Of a stretch of 64,000 nt of DNA, positions 22,528 to 32,564 are shown in pieces. Source of the stretch: Scedosporium boydii. Taxonomy: Eukaryota > Ascomycota > Sordariomycetes > Microascales > Microascaceae. The position numbers were made by a program, and so were the translations under genes. Within the stretch, counting starts at the first letter, position 1, and every line of letters begins with the position of its first letter. The notes under the pieces are model-generated. The model searched no databases. It was not told where the DNA came from and saw only the letters and a list, made by a program, of their open reading frames with translations. The stretch lies in contig NJFT01000140.1 of assembly GCA_002221725.1 (NCBI GenBank), positions 43,071-107,070 on the forward strand, in the 5' to 3' direction.

Positions 22528-24214
22528 ATGGCTGGGGTTCCGACTAGCCGCGGCTGCGATGCATGTCGCAAACAGAAGAAAAAGGTCAGGCCGCACCCCT
22601 ACCAAGATAGTTACGGGCTAGCCCGAAACACCACCAGCGTTGCGCAGTGACTAACTGCAGTGGTGTAGTGCGACCTTGCTCAGCCAGCGTGTGGAAGATG
22701 CCAGCGTCTAAGGATACCCTGCGTCGGCTGTGGCGCGAAGCGCTTCAAGTTCAAGCAGGAAAGACCTGCTTCTCCTGCGTTCCGTGCCGAGCTGCGTACT
22801 GCCTCCGGATCTACATCCCCGATATCGGCTGATCGTCCCGCTCCCGCGGCAGCACTCACGATCAAGCTCGTTCCGAGCGACGAGCACGGCCGGCGCAGAG
22901 GTGCCTTGGTCAGTATTTTGAGCATCTCGGACCTGCGGTATGACATATCGAGCTGTGGCAGCTTTCTTCAAGAGTTGCCCCAACGTATGGGCCGAAACCC
23001 GGCCCTGGATGCCTCGATCGACGCCCTGACCAGTGCGTACACGGCTCTCCGCACACAGGCCAAGCCACCGGACGTATTTTCCGCTTACGCCAATGCGCTG
23101 AGGTGTCTGAGGATGGTCATGGAAACTTCCGAGACGGCTCAGACACCAGAGACCCTCTGCGCCATTTACCTCGTCATGATATGTCAAGTGAGTCGGGTCC
23201 TCCATATCCTCCAAACTCGACTTCGCAATGTGGACGAAGACGCATACGTTTCTAATGCCCTAGATCACCGTAGGCCTGGATCGGAAACCCCGACGACCAG
23301 TATGTGGCCCATTCGGAAGTGGTGGTTCATGTGTTAAACTGCATCGCAACGAATAACTGGACTGGTAAATTCGAAACGCAGCTTTTCGTCACATTGTGCA
23401 TGTCGATTGTAAGACCCGGCCTCCTACGAGAAATTATACGGGGGCTATCTACTAAAATTCACCTCGTATCATTAAATAGTTGCCGGAGAGCATCTATAAC
23501 CCGAGGATCAATCTGGGCCCATGGTTCAAGAAAATGGTCGACGATTTCACTCCGCACAAGACAACATCCATGAAGAACGGGGGCCCAGGCCCTGCCCTGA
23601 GCATGCTCACCTTTGCCAGGCTCATCGAGTTCGTACGGGATTCCGGCGGCACCGGCGACGCCACAGAGATTGAAGTGGCGTACGAAGGCATCATGCGCGA
23701 GGTGGGCCAGGCTCGGGAGACTCTCATCCGACTATTCCCCGACACGAGCGGGACGCTACTCAGTGAAGGGGGCGGCCGCCCTATCTTGCCGGCCACCACG
23801 GGTGGTGAGAGGGAGAGGGTGCATATGCTCTGTGTGGCGCAGCTGGCGATGCTACTAGCCATGGGGATGCTGGTGAACAGCGTGCTCGGGGCCGTCACCC
23901 TCGACGACCGCGAGCTGCAGGAGCAAGTGTCTGGGTTTCCAGACGAGCTCGTCGGTCTGGGCAGGGTCGTGGACCGGTACAGGCCTCTCGGGGCCGGATT
24001 TATCCCAGTGTGCCTGTTGGTCGGATGTGTATCGACCACCAACGAGGCGAATCTGACCCAGATGACCGAGGCAATGAAGATGTACAGTTCTAATCCGATG
24101 CAGATGAACTGGGAGGTTTGGTCCACGGAGATGAGGGAGGCATTCCAGACCCTGAGGTACAATATGTCGTTGCGGCGACACACGAAGGATAGCCTTAATA
24201 TGTCAGGGTATTAG
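22528..24214 (+). CDS. Zn2Cys6 transcription factor (regulator 2)
   Basis: Four exons, 22528-22584, 22669-23187, 23274-23408 and 23480-24214, give 481 aa. The first intron splits the zinc cluster: C10-x2-C13-x6-C20-x6-C27-x2-C30-x6-C37 is only complete after splicing (CDACRKQKKK joined to CDLAQPACGRC). The rest is the aflR/Fungal_trans_2-like all-helical domain: CAIYLVMICQ joined to AWIGNPDDQYVAHSEVVVHVLN, then IYNPRINLGPWFKKMVDDF and TFARLIEFVRD, as in regulators found near fungal metabolite clusters. It is transcribed away from the secreted hydrolase. The 11-bp element is missing from its promoter, so it may act in a separate unit from the flanking metabolic genes. Confidence 0.85.
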
Positions 24215-24738
24215 AATTTAGAATAGCGGCGGAATAAAGTAAACAGCGCCAACCGGACGCTGGTGATCGGGCGACCCGTCAAATGTCGTCAGATTACGGA
24301 GTACTTCGTAAAGGTAGAGGTGATAAAATCTCTTGGGCGGCTCTTCCTAATATCTAAGTGTGTGCCTAGTCCTTAATCTTGGTGGTACCTTAATAAAGCT
24401 TCCATTTGCCCCAAAATCGTCGTGTAAGCATTGGAAATTCATCAACAATGTCCGCCCATTCTCTATTGGTCCCGACCTGCTGTTGAGCCTGCCGAAGCGC
24501 AACACGTCGCCATATTGGGACTAGTCAAATTGCTGCAGGGCTTCGTGGCACTAGTAATACAGGGCGCAGACTTGGCCTGCATTTCTCAGCCAACATGAGG
24601 TCAGACATCATCGAACCCCTCTTAGATGACGCCCATGTCCAAAAGACAAGGTGGCATGGCCCAACTATAAATGATGGGGAGAAAAAAAAAAAGAAGGGGG
24701 AATGGATCTCGGGAAGACTGCAACAGCATCACCTGTTG
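24215..24738. other. Intergenic before tubby-like gene
   Basis: About 520 bases. It contains a string ATCTAAGTGT at 24352-24361 that resembles a decayed 11-bp element with two C-to-T changes, and a purine run near 24680-24700. The frame of the next gene stays open back to 24595, but that part is not protein-like. Confidence 0.4.
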
Positions 24739-25326
24739 ATGACCGCAACATCACCACTTAACAACATGTCGTTTACCCCATTCTCAGTAAACACTCTTTT
24801 CCTCACCCAGTCGTGGCACGACGCAAATGTCTCCATCCTACACTGGTCGACACAGGGCGTTGAGGCGCCAGTGCTCGTCATCAGGACATCGAAGACAACG
24901 CCCCCACACATCATGTTGTTTCCCAATAGCTCAGATCCCAACACTACTATCGGCCATGTCACGTTTCCCGGAAAGTCGTCGGCAGAGATATCCCTGCGAG
25001 GGTTCCCCATACACATGAAGATGAACCCATGGTCTTCGAGTTGCATGGTGGAGGGGGGCGATTTGGGCAGGTTCAAGTACAAGCAGGAGGAGAAGATGGG
25101 AAGCGAGGCGCTAGATCTATTCGTGATGCACGGGGACGGCGAGGGGCAACGGATCGCGCGGATCGACAGGGCGGGGAAGGGACAGAAGAAGATTGAGCTC
25201 TTCAGCCAATTTGACGGGATTCATTTCGAGATGCTAGTCTTGACCGCCCTGTCAGCGTGGGCAATTCACAAGAAACTGGACGGCGCAATCTTGAAGGGAA
25301 TCGGGGAGCTTCTATTTTCGGCATAG
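24739..25326 (+). CDS. Tubby C-terminal-like (LURP-one-like) fungal protein
   Basis: A 195-aa intronless protein starting MTATSPLNNMSFTPFSVNTLF; an alternative start is at 24766 (MSFTPF). The order of short beta strands fits the tubby/LURP-one C-terminal-like fold found in many small fungal proteins: WHDANVSILHW, PVLVIRTS, PHIMLFP, TTIGHVTFPG, AEISLRG, DLGRFKY, QRIARIDR, KKIELFSQ, and a single terminal helix FEMLVLTALSAWAIHKK. Such proteins probably bind lipid or act as scaffolds, but biochemical roles are mostly unknown. The upstream extension is low-complexity (a polylysine run from an A-rich tract) and is unlikely to be translated. It sits between regulator 2 and the monooxygenase with no sign of co-regulation. 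Confidence 0.6.
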   Translation: MTATSPLNNMSFTPFSVNTLFLTQSWHDANVSILHWSTQGVEAPVLVIRTSKTTPPHIMLFPNSSDPNTTIGHVTFPGKSSAEISLRGFPIHMKMNPWSSSCMVEGGDLGRFKYKQEEKMGSEALDLFVMHGDGEGQRIARIDRAGKGQKKIELFSQFDGIHFEMLVLTALSAWAIHKKLDGAILKGIGELLFSA

Positions 25327-25867
25327 GGCAACCCAAGTATCAGAATCACCATCGCCTTTAAAGGCGCGGCTCTGTACCAGACGCTTTAGAAAGTTACAGA
25401 CATGTCTTAGAGTATAATAAGTTATATCTCACAATAGGCTCTGTTGAATCACGCCGACCCAGCATGAATTCTTCGGCCCTCCTTCTCCCTTCTCCCTTAT
25501 CCGGGATGCTCGTCTACTCCGACTACTTCACCGCGTTCGAGGGGCTCGACAGTCCTTGTTTCATCACAACCCCCACGATCCTGGCCGTGCCCTCATTGAC
25601 GACGAGTTAAGTAGAGAAGCTGAGTAGGACTGGCGAGGACTGATATAACGGTGAGCTGAGGTTGAGCTAGGAGACAAGGGACCATAAACGGACCTCTCAC
25701 GAGGGCTAAATCTTGTGCACTTTTTTTCTTTGAATATTATATCAAAACAAAGTAAAAACAATAAAAAAAGGGGATAAAAACGAAAAAAAAAAAAAAGACA
25801 AAAAGAAAGAAAGGAAACTCTAAAAATATACACAACACTTACAGAGCTCGCCAGAGTGCAACGGCTT
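25327..25867. other. Intergenic with A-rich tract
   Basis: About 540 bases between convergent genes. The A-rich tract at 25730-25815, including A14 at 25783-25796, would be the 3' flank of the monooxygenase on the minus strand. No gene seen. Confidence 0.4.
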
Positions 25868-27798
25868 CTAGGGGCTCAATTTTACAGGGCGGATATCCAG
25901 ACCAGGAAGACCCTTTTGAGACGCCCAAGCTTCAATTTCCTTAATATAATCCAATATACCCGGTGTCCATGGGGAATGCCTTGCCAAGGCCAACTGTTGC
26001 TCCGGAGACTTGAGAGCCGAAAGCTGGGCCTCCCGAGTAAGATAGCTCGGGGTGCAGTTGACCATTGCCGCTAGACCGTGGGCCGTACTCATGATCTTGG
26101 CTACCCATTCGGCTTCGCCTTCCACAGTTGGCTCGATTATTGCCTTGGCTCGTTCGCCAACTTGTTCTTGGGCTCTGCTGATGATTTTAGCCACATGAGT
26201 GGCATAGGTGTCAATCATATGCACTTGGTTGGCAGCAGGGGCCGCCTGTGTAGTTCCTGGCAATACAAGGTTCGGAAAGCCCCGCGTGAAGAGGCCCTGA
26301 AACGTCCCTAGGTTGTTCTTCCATTTATCATCCATGGACAGGCCATCCCGGCCTGTAACAGTCATACCTGCGCAGTAGGCCGGGCTGCCGGCACCCCAAG
26401 GCTCAAAGCCAGTGCTGAAGACGATGAGATCGACATCGTAACACTGCCCGTCATAGGCGAGGCCAGTCTCGGTAATCTTCTCGACGCCCTTCCCCTTTGT
26501 GTCTACCAATTGGACGTTGGACTTGTTGAAGGCGGGGAGGTATTCATCGTGGAAGCAGGGACGCTTGCACCACCCAGGGTACCACGGCTTGAGGCCCTGT
26601 GCCGTCTCCTTGTCTGTGACTAGCTTATCGACACGGGCTCGGATTCGTGCCTGACGCGGCAAGTCCAAAATATGCAGCTGGGCTACGTATGCCTCCGTGC
26701 CATCCGGCGGGAGATTCTTGATGGAGGGACACCCGACAAGGCCGCTATAGGACGGGAAATGGGTCCAGGCGTCGTCCACAAGATTCACTGTTGGTTTATC
26801 CGGTGCATTTGTCGTAAAGGCGGCGAAATTTTCTCTTCTTTCCCTCTGCCAGCCCTTGTGCGAACAAGTGGCTTTGAATTCCTCGACGTCGATAAGGCGC
26901 TGACCACGGGTGTCTACCGATGAAGCAGTCCGTTGGAACACGTAAAGTTTTCCGGCCCATTTCGCGAGCTCTGGCACTGCTTGAATGGCTGTAGCTCCCG
27001 TCCCGATGATGGCCACCTTTTCGTCCTTCAGGTTGCTCAGCTCGGGATGTTGCTGTGAGCCTCCGGTGTAATGATAGTCCCACCTCGAGGTATGAAAGGC
27101 ATGGCCCTGGAAACTTTCCACGCCTGGGATCAATGGCAGCTTGGGATGAACCAATATCCCACTGGCTATGATTAGAAAGTCGGCGCGCATGGTAATATCG
27201 TGCTCATTTCCATCTGGGAGCTTCCTTCGGATGACAACTTTCCATTCTGCCGCGTTTTCATCCCAATCAGCACTTTTGGCGGTAGATCGGAACAAGGCGT
27301 TGCGCTCAAGGTCGTACCGCTGGGCAATGCTTTCGGCATACTGCCTCAGCTCCGAGCCGTATGCGTACCTGTGTTTCGGAATGTAGCCAGTCTCTTCCAA
27401 CAGAGGCATATAACTGCAGCTTTCGATATCGCACATGAGACCAGGATATCGGTTCCAGTACCAGGCCCCGCCGAACCCATTCGCGATATCCACCAGGGTT
27501 ATGTCCTCGGAAGACACACCGACCTCTGAGAGGCGGGCGGCGTACGTAAGTGCCCCGAATCCGGCGCCGGTAATCAAAAATTTGTGTGGGTGCCGTTGGG
27601 ATCATCTTGGCGACCTCGCTGAGGCTGACTTGGGTCATACCAAGGGTCTGCTGCGAAGTGCTTCCACTTCTCGGAGCGTGTAGTGTCGACGAATTGCCCG
27701 AGACCTTCGGCGCGATATCGTTTGAATCGCTCTTGGTCGTATTTGTCTTCGATTTCCCCAAGTTGTTCGCCGTTCAAGTCTTGTTCTAGTGAAGGCAT
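25868..27798 (-). CDS. Baeyer-Villiger-type flavin monooxygenase with one-base frameshift
   Basis: Two overlapping frames form one gene of about 640 aa. The N-terminal part (27798 to about 27580) gives MPSLEQDLNGEQLGEIEDKYDQ through ADPWYDPSQP and THTN. The main part (27577-25868) starts KFLITGAGFGALTYAARL, the FAD Rossmann motif. Other landmarks are NGFGGAWYWNRYPG, the Baeyer-Villiger fingerprint FQGHAFHTSRWDYH, the NADPH motif AIIGTGATAIQ, LIVFSTGFEPW and the C-terminal LVLPGTTQAAP. The frames join if one A is restored in the ACAAATTTTTG run near 27577-27583; no intron fits. This is either a recent lesion or an assembly error, and the rest is intact. It inserts oxygen next to a ketone or oxidises a heteroatom. 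Divergent from aminotransferase 2, with four copies or variants of the 11-bp element between them. Confidence 0.8.
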
Positions 27799-28033
27799 TG
27801 TTGATAGGGAGTGACAATCGTAAGTGGTAGCAGTGTCGGGTGTCAATTGATAAGGTATGGGGAGTCCAACAGTCTCCAATGGTTGACTATTAGCTTCAAC
27901 TATTCAACATCAGTGCAAGCATCACTGTTAGAACGTACCTAGCCGGGGTATATAAGTCTCTAGCAGCCCCCTTAGAAACTACTTCTTGGGTGCAGCGGGG
28001 ACTAAGAGTATGTCTATGCTAGTGGCTTTCTAA

Positions 28034-28044
28034 TATCTAGGCGC
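28034..28044 (+). promoter_or_regulatory. Shared 11-bp element variant (TATCTAGGCGC)
   Basis: Identical to the 15465 copy over all 11 bases. It lies 236 bp upstream of the monooxygenase start. Confidence 0.55.
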
Positions 28045-28379
28045 ATCAATGGTATCAATGGGCTGTTTGAGAACACGCAATTAGTGCTTAGGCGAAGCTT
28101 CGGCTCTCGTGACAAGATGTGACAGACATCAACTAAGCAACCTTTCACTTCCATTCTACAATCTAACCGCCACTGATGTTGATAAACGTTTTTGAATGGA
28201 TACATGCCCGATGTTCCATGCCTCTACTCGAATCGCAGGAGGCGAACCACGATGGGAACCGGTCGGATTCCCCACTCACTCGCTCCCTCGCGGAGCGGAA
28301 CTTTTCAGTCCGGCAGGCTTAGCGACCCAGGAATTTTATGGGCTCCTTAAGGCCGAGCATCCAGAATGCCCGAAACCCT

Positions 28380-28390
28380 GCGCTTAGATC
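28380..28390 (-). promoter_or_regulatory. Shared 11-bp element (GATCTAAGCGC), core exact
   Basis: Reverse orientation. It lies 582 bp upstream of the monooxygenase start and about 1.0 kb upstream of aminotransferase 2. Confidence 0.65.
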
Positions 28391-28826
28391 GGATACATCA
28401 CAATCTTCAGCTTCGGATCAATCAGACAACCCGCAATTTGCCTTGGCAGCGCTGGCGGGGCGATATTGACCTGTGCGTCGTTGCTAACGGATTCCGTACG
28501 GAGGGTACGTCGGCAGATACACAGGCTTCTGAGTCGAGAGTGTGCTATCAAAAACCGAAGAGGATGGCTATTGCACCACCTCCGGGGCGTTTAGATAAGA
28601 TAAGATGGTAGGCAGGGGTACATAGGTGTCGGGCGGTCGAAAAAATGGCCCTAGGCGGCACTATTGATCTAGTCTCAATGAGGTGAAAACGCGGCATAAG
28701 AAGCAATACGTAGACTGTGGGTCGGGACTAGTGGATTTCTCCGCAGCGCCGTAGCCCGTTGTGGCACAGTGTCATCATCGACGAGGGCCACGACCCGAGC
28801 TCGCAAACATCTGCCTGTCCACACAA

Positions 28827-28837
28827 GATTTAAGCGC
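28827..28837 (+). promoter_or_regulatory. Shared 11-bp element, one mismatch (GATTTAAGCGC)
   Basis: A C-to-T change at the fourth position. It is part of a 16-base near-repeat (GATYTAAGCGCTGCCA) with the copy at 29025. Confidence 0.55.
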
Positions 28838-29024
28838 TGCCACACGTTGAGATTGAGCGAATGGATTGTCAGCCCCCTCCTCACCTCTGCGGGAGTCGAG
28901 GTGGTTAGGTCACGAGTGGGCTTGGCTTCGGGGTTGAGAGGTGGCAAGGGGGACCCTCGCATGCTACGGTTGTATGCAAGGATGTAGGTCTCGAAACATG
29001 GAATCATGGAACCTCATTAGCACA

Positions 29025-29035
29025 GATCTAAGCGC
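29025..29035 (+). promoter_or_regulatory. Shared 11-bp element (GATCTAAGCGC), core exact
   Basis: It lies 353 bp upstream of the aminotransferase 2 start, close to the 333-334 bp spacing seen before aminotransferase 1 and FAD oxidase 2. Confidence 0.65.
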
Positions 29036-29387
29036 TGCCATGAGCCACAATTCAACAGGACGATACTGAGCTGTCAGCTGGTCTCTATGCATGCCATTCT
29101 ACCTCGATCTTCCTTGTTTCTCTACCTTGTTCTTAGCTCCGACAGTTGTTCTGGATCCGAGGTATGGGACCATGGGACACTCGGCCCGAGGAAATATGCC
29201 TATCGAAGCGTCACCCAACGTCACAAAGGCGAATCTTCTCTTCCCTCAGTCAATATATTGGGTCCGCGGTGTTGGCCACACCTCACTCTGCAGACGGCAC
29301 GATCCGTGATAGATGCTTCTGCGTCGCTCAAGCATCTTTCTTTGAGTCACTTCACGACGTGTAAGCCCTAGACTCACATCCGCAAGC

Positions 29388-30756
29388 ATGAGTTCCCCTT
29401 CGAACGCGCAACCAGCCCAGCGCACGCCAGCCCAGCAACACCTCCAGCTGCAAATTGACAAGTACATCAAGGACAACCCAAAATCGGAAAAGATAGTCCG
29501 CGAAGCTGGTCCCGTTCTGCCTGGCGGGACGACGCGAGCTGTCCTCCTTTACACGCCATTCCCTCTGGTCTTTTCCGGTGGCAAGGACGCCTACCTCCGG
29601 TCCGTCGATGGCGAAGATTACTTGGACTTCGTGTCCGAATACTGCGCGGGCATGTTCGGTCACTCACACCCTGACATTGTGGCCGCAATTGACTCCATCG
29701 CCAAACGTGGATTCACTCTAGGCGGAGCCACGGAAACCGAGGGTGAGCTGGCGGCGGCTCTGACCCAGCGGTTCCCCAGCGTCGATGCCATCCGCTTCTG
29801 TAACTCTGGAACAGAGGCCAACACACTTGCCGTCGCCACGGGCCTTGCCTACACGCAGAGAAAGAAGGTGAGCCGCACATCACTATGAATGTTCTATACA
29901 CCCCCCTTCAAAACTTGCGAGCTGGAATCTGACACCCCTCTGCGCAAACCAGGTTATGGTCTTCGAGAACGGCTACCATGGCGGCACTCTGTCCTTCTCA
30001 CGGGCAAACCCAATGATGCTCCCGCACCAGTTCACGTACGGCATCTTCAACGACATCGAGCGGACTCGTGCAAAAATCGACCCGGAAGTAGGCGTGATCA
30101 TTGTTGAGCCGATGCAATTCGCTGGGGGCTTGGGGGTGTCATCCAAAGACTTCCTGCAATTTCTCCGCGACGAGGCCACGAGGATCGGCGCAGTCCTCAT
30201 CTTTGACGAGGTTGTTACGTCGAGGTTGTGGTATGGCGGCATGCAGGAGTACTACGGCATAATACCCGATATGACGACTCTCGGCAAGCACTATGGTGGC
30301 GGATTCTCCTTTGGCGCTTTTGGTGGTCGCCGGGCTATCATGGATCTCTTCACTCCCGGCGCTCCACGGGGTCTGTATCACTCAGGAACGTGGAACAACA
30401 ACGCCTTCACCATGTCAGCCGGGGTGGTGGCAACCAAACTCCTGTCTAGAGAGGCCATAGCTAGGACAAATGACCTCGGCGATGCTCTACGAGATGGCCT
30501 CCGTGACATCTTCTGCCCCAGAGACCGTGAGTTAGTCATACTGGCTGGATTCGGAAGCGTCGTCGGCGTGAAATTTAAGGGTCCTGAAGGGGATAAGTGG
30601 AGGGATGTATTCTACTTCTATCTGCTCAACAACCGTATATACATTGGACACAGGGGCTTCTTGGCATTGAACCTTACACATACTCAAGAGCATGTAGCTC
30701 GTGTACTCGAGGTAGTTAGGAGCTTCTGTAGAGATACGGGGATAGCCTTCTATTAA
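29388..30756 (+). CDS. Class III aminotransferase, glutamate-1-semialdehyde aminomutase-like (aminotransferase 2)
   Basis: Exons 29388-29867 and 29953-30756 (85-nt intron, phase 0) give 427 aa. It is built like glutamate-1-semialdehyde 2,1-aminomutases and related class III enzymes: VLPGGTTRAVLLYTPFPL, the substrate loop YCAGMFGHSHPDI, RFCNSGTEANTLAV, FENGYHGGTLSF, FDEVVTSRLWYGG (PLP Asp235), MTTLGKHYGGGFSFGAFGG (Schiff-base K262) and HSGTWNNNAFTMSAGV. Fungi make haem by the Shemin route and do not need a true aminomutase, so this is more likely a specialised aminotransferase on an amino-acid- or amine-like substrate. A copy of the 11-bp element lies 353 bp upstream. No targeting peptide is apparent. 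Confidence 0.87.
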
Positions 30757-31372
30757 TGCCTACCTTTATTATTGAACTCAACTTGGACAGGATCTTGGTA
30801 TATGCATGTCTTAAGAGTGAGGCAAACCTCGGCTCGCTCTGTACATATAGTAAACAATAAGGGTCGCGGTCCCACCTCGCTTCTCGAAGCATCAGACTTT
30901 GAGGAAGTGTCATTCTTACAAGGTTGGGACAAACAAAGCAACCCTTACTGGAAAAGAAAAAAAAAGTACAGAAGTTGGAACGCTGTGGACAAATTCAACG
31001 CGAGGTGACTGAAAGACCGGGATTTTGGATAGCGGAAAGGCGGGGAACCTGTGGACTCAGGGCTCAAGTGCACGCGTGGGGAAGTCCGTTTAATTCTTAT
31101 CAATCTAAGCGCCCCGTCACGGCCCCATGGGGAAATGGGGAAATTCGGGATTCGCTGAGGGACGATGTACTACCCAGCTCTGGAATACGCGATACCGAGA
31201 ACCTGTTCTGAGTCATACGGCTCTAACTAAGCATTTCGACCCTTAAAATACCAGAGGGTCTCATATTATGTGTCGCATAATGTGGAAGACGGACCGGAAC
31301 TAAGCAGCTTCTTGACTCGTCCTCATATTTCCCCATCTTTATAACTCGAAGTCGATCGAACAGATATTGACG
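30757..31372. promoter_or_regulatory. Promoter region of regulator 3
   Basis: About 615 bases after aminotransferase 2. It contains the exact 11-bp element at 31102-31112. No gene seen. Confidence 0.5.
31102..31112 (+). promoter_or_regulatory. Shared 11-bp element (AATCTAAGCGC), exact
   Basis: It lies 271 bp upstream of the regulator 3 start. The identity with the copy at 10478 extends to 17 bases. Confidence 0.65.
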
Positions 31373-32564
31373 ATGACTGCACCACCTTTGCGAGATCCGG
31401 GACGCTCCGGAGATGAAAGCACCGGCTCCTGTCCCGGAAATGATGATAGGAATAGACTGGACGCGTTGCTGGCGAATCCGCCAAGGACAACGACCGGACG
31501 AACAGGACAGCGGAAACGTCGGGTCCGGGCCCCGAGGGCTTGCCCTGATTGCCGACGCCGAAAGGTACGCTGCAATGCCCTGGGAGCTGGACTCCGTTCC
31601 AACTGTACGGGTTATGAAGTCGCCTGCCATATCTTAGAACCCAGTGAAAAGTAAGTGCGTCGAGGTTCAAGTCCTTTAAACCGCTGCGAGATCTACGTTC
31701 CAACATTAACGTGTTTGACTGTAGATACAACGCCCTTGACAATACAACTACTCATAATAAACGCCCGAAACAATCCGTCGAACCGATCACATCTCACCGT
31801 CAACAACTGAAAACAGCCGCGTCTCAGCCCGCCTACCGCTTCGCAACCCCAAAGTCAACAGCCGATTGTCAGTCAGAATTCCGAATTACTGGCCCCAGGG
31901 CCACAGTGGTGCCCATTGCCAATGCCGACTCCTTTGATTCCTTCGGTGACTATGTTTCAGCCATGTCAATCGAGATGAAACATCTGCAAGAACAGGGCTT
32001 CCTTGTAGCGACAACCGTTGTGATTGTAATCCAAGAGACGCGCATCCAACGTCTATCACTTCGAAGCGAGGATTCATCGGTACGCCAGGCAGCAGTCAAG
32101 GGTCTTTCCCGATGCAGGACTACCATTAAACGACTAAAAAGGCTCCAAGCTAAACTCGGCTGCACAGCCAAGTTCTTGGAGGGCGTTCTACTGGAGATAG
32201 ATGAAGACCTGGCCAATGCTACCTCCCAAATGCCAAATCTCCCAGAGGACTGGCTGCAAGGGTTTCCCGAGTTGATGGCGAACCACGCATCTAATAGCTC
32301 GGAGCAAAGCCCTTCATCGGTCTTGGGCGTGGAGTCGCTCCCAGACTTTGAACAGATGAGCGTGAGCTGGGCGGAGGATGTCGGTATACAGGTTTGTTCT
32401 CCCTTGTGGCAAGGCAGGACGTCACAAGTTTAACAGGAAACTAGGATTTTACTTTTCTGGAGCAGCACTCTCCTTTCAATTTCTACGATGTGGACTCAGC
32501 GATGCCTCCTGAGGCGACCTGGCTCTTAGAGCTTACAGCCCCTACAAAGACAAACGTTGCGTAA
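31373..32564 (+). CDS. Zn2Cys6-type regulator lacking the fourth zinc cysteine (regulator 3)
   Basis: Exons 31373-31650, 31725-32391 and 32445-32564 give 354 aa. The basic N-terminal stretch RKRRVRAPRACPDCRRRKVRC carries C57, C60 and C67 of a binuclear cluster. The next part reads NALGAGLRSNCTGYEVAC, so only C78 and C85 follow. Where relatives have Pro-Cys two residues before the fifth cysteine there is a single Arg, as a 3-nt deletion would give. It may therefore bind DNA poorly or have another role. The rest is a helical region (FGDYVSAMSIEMKHLQEQGFLVATTVVIVIQETR) of the kind seen in small fungal cluster regulators, with a C-terminal acidic/aromatic exon (QHSPFNFYDVDSAMPPE) restored by the 53-nt last intron. 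It carries the 11-bp element upstream. Confidence 0.75.

Larger units (their letters stand above)
27799..29387. promoter_or_regulatory. Divergent promoter: monooxygenase and aminotransferase 2
   Basis: The longest gene-free stretch inside the locus (1.59 kb) and the richest in 11-bp elements: 28034 (variant), 28380 (exact), 28827 (one mismatch) and 29025 (exact). A TATATA string at 27949-27954 could be the TATA box of the monooxygenase. ORFs here have no protein-like features. Confidence 0.6.

Noticed and set aside
28196..29371. Several 60-110 codon ORFs in the monooxygenase/aminotransferase 2 promoter
   Set aside because: They overlap one another in different frames, lack protein-like order, and cover a region dense in regulatory elements.
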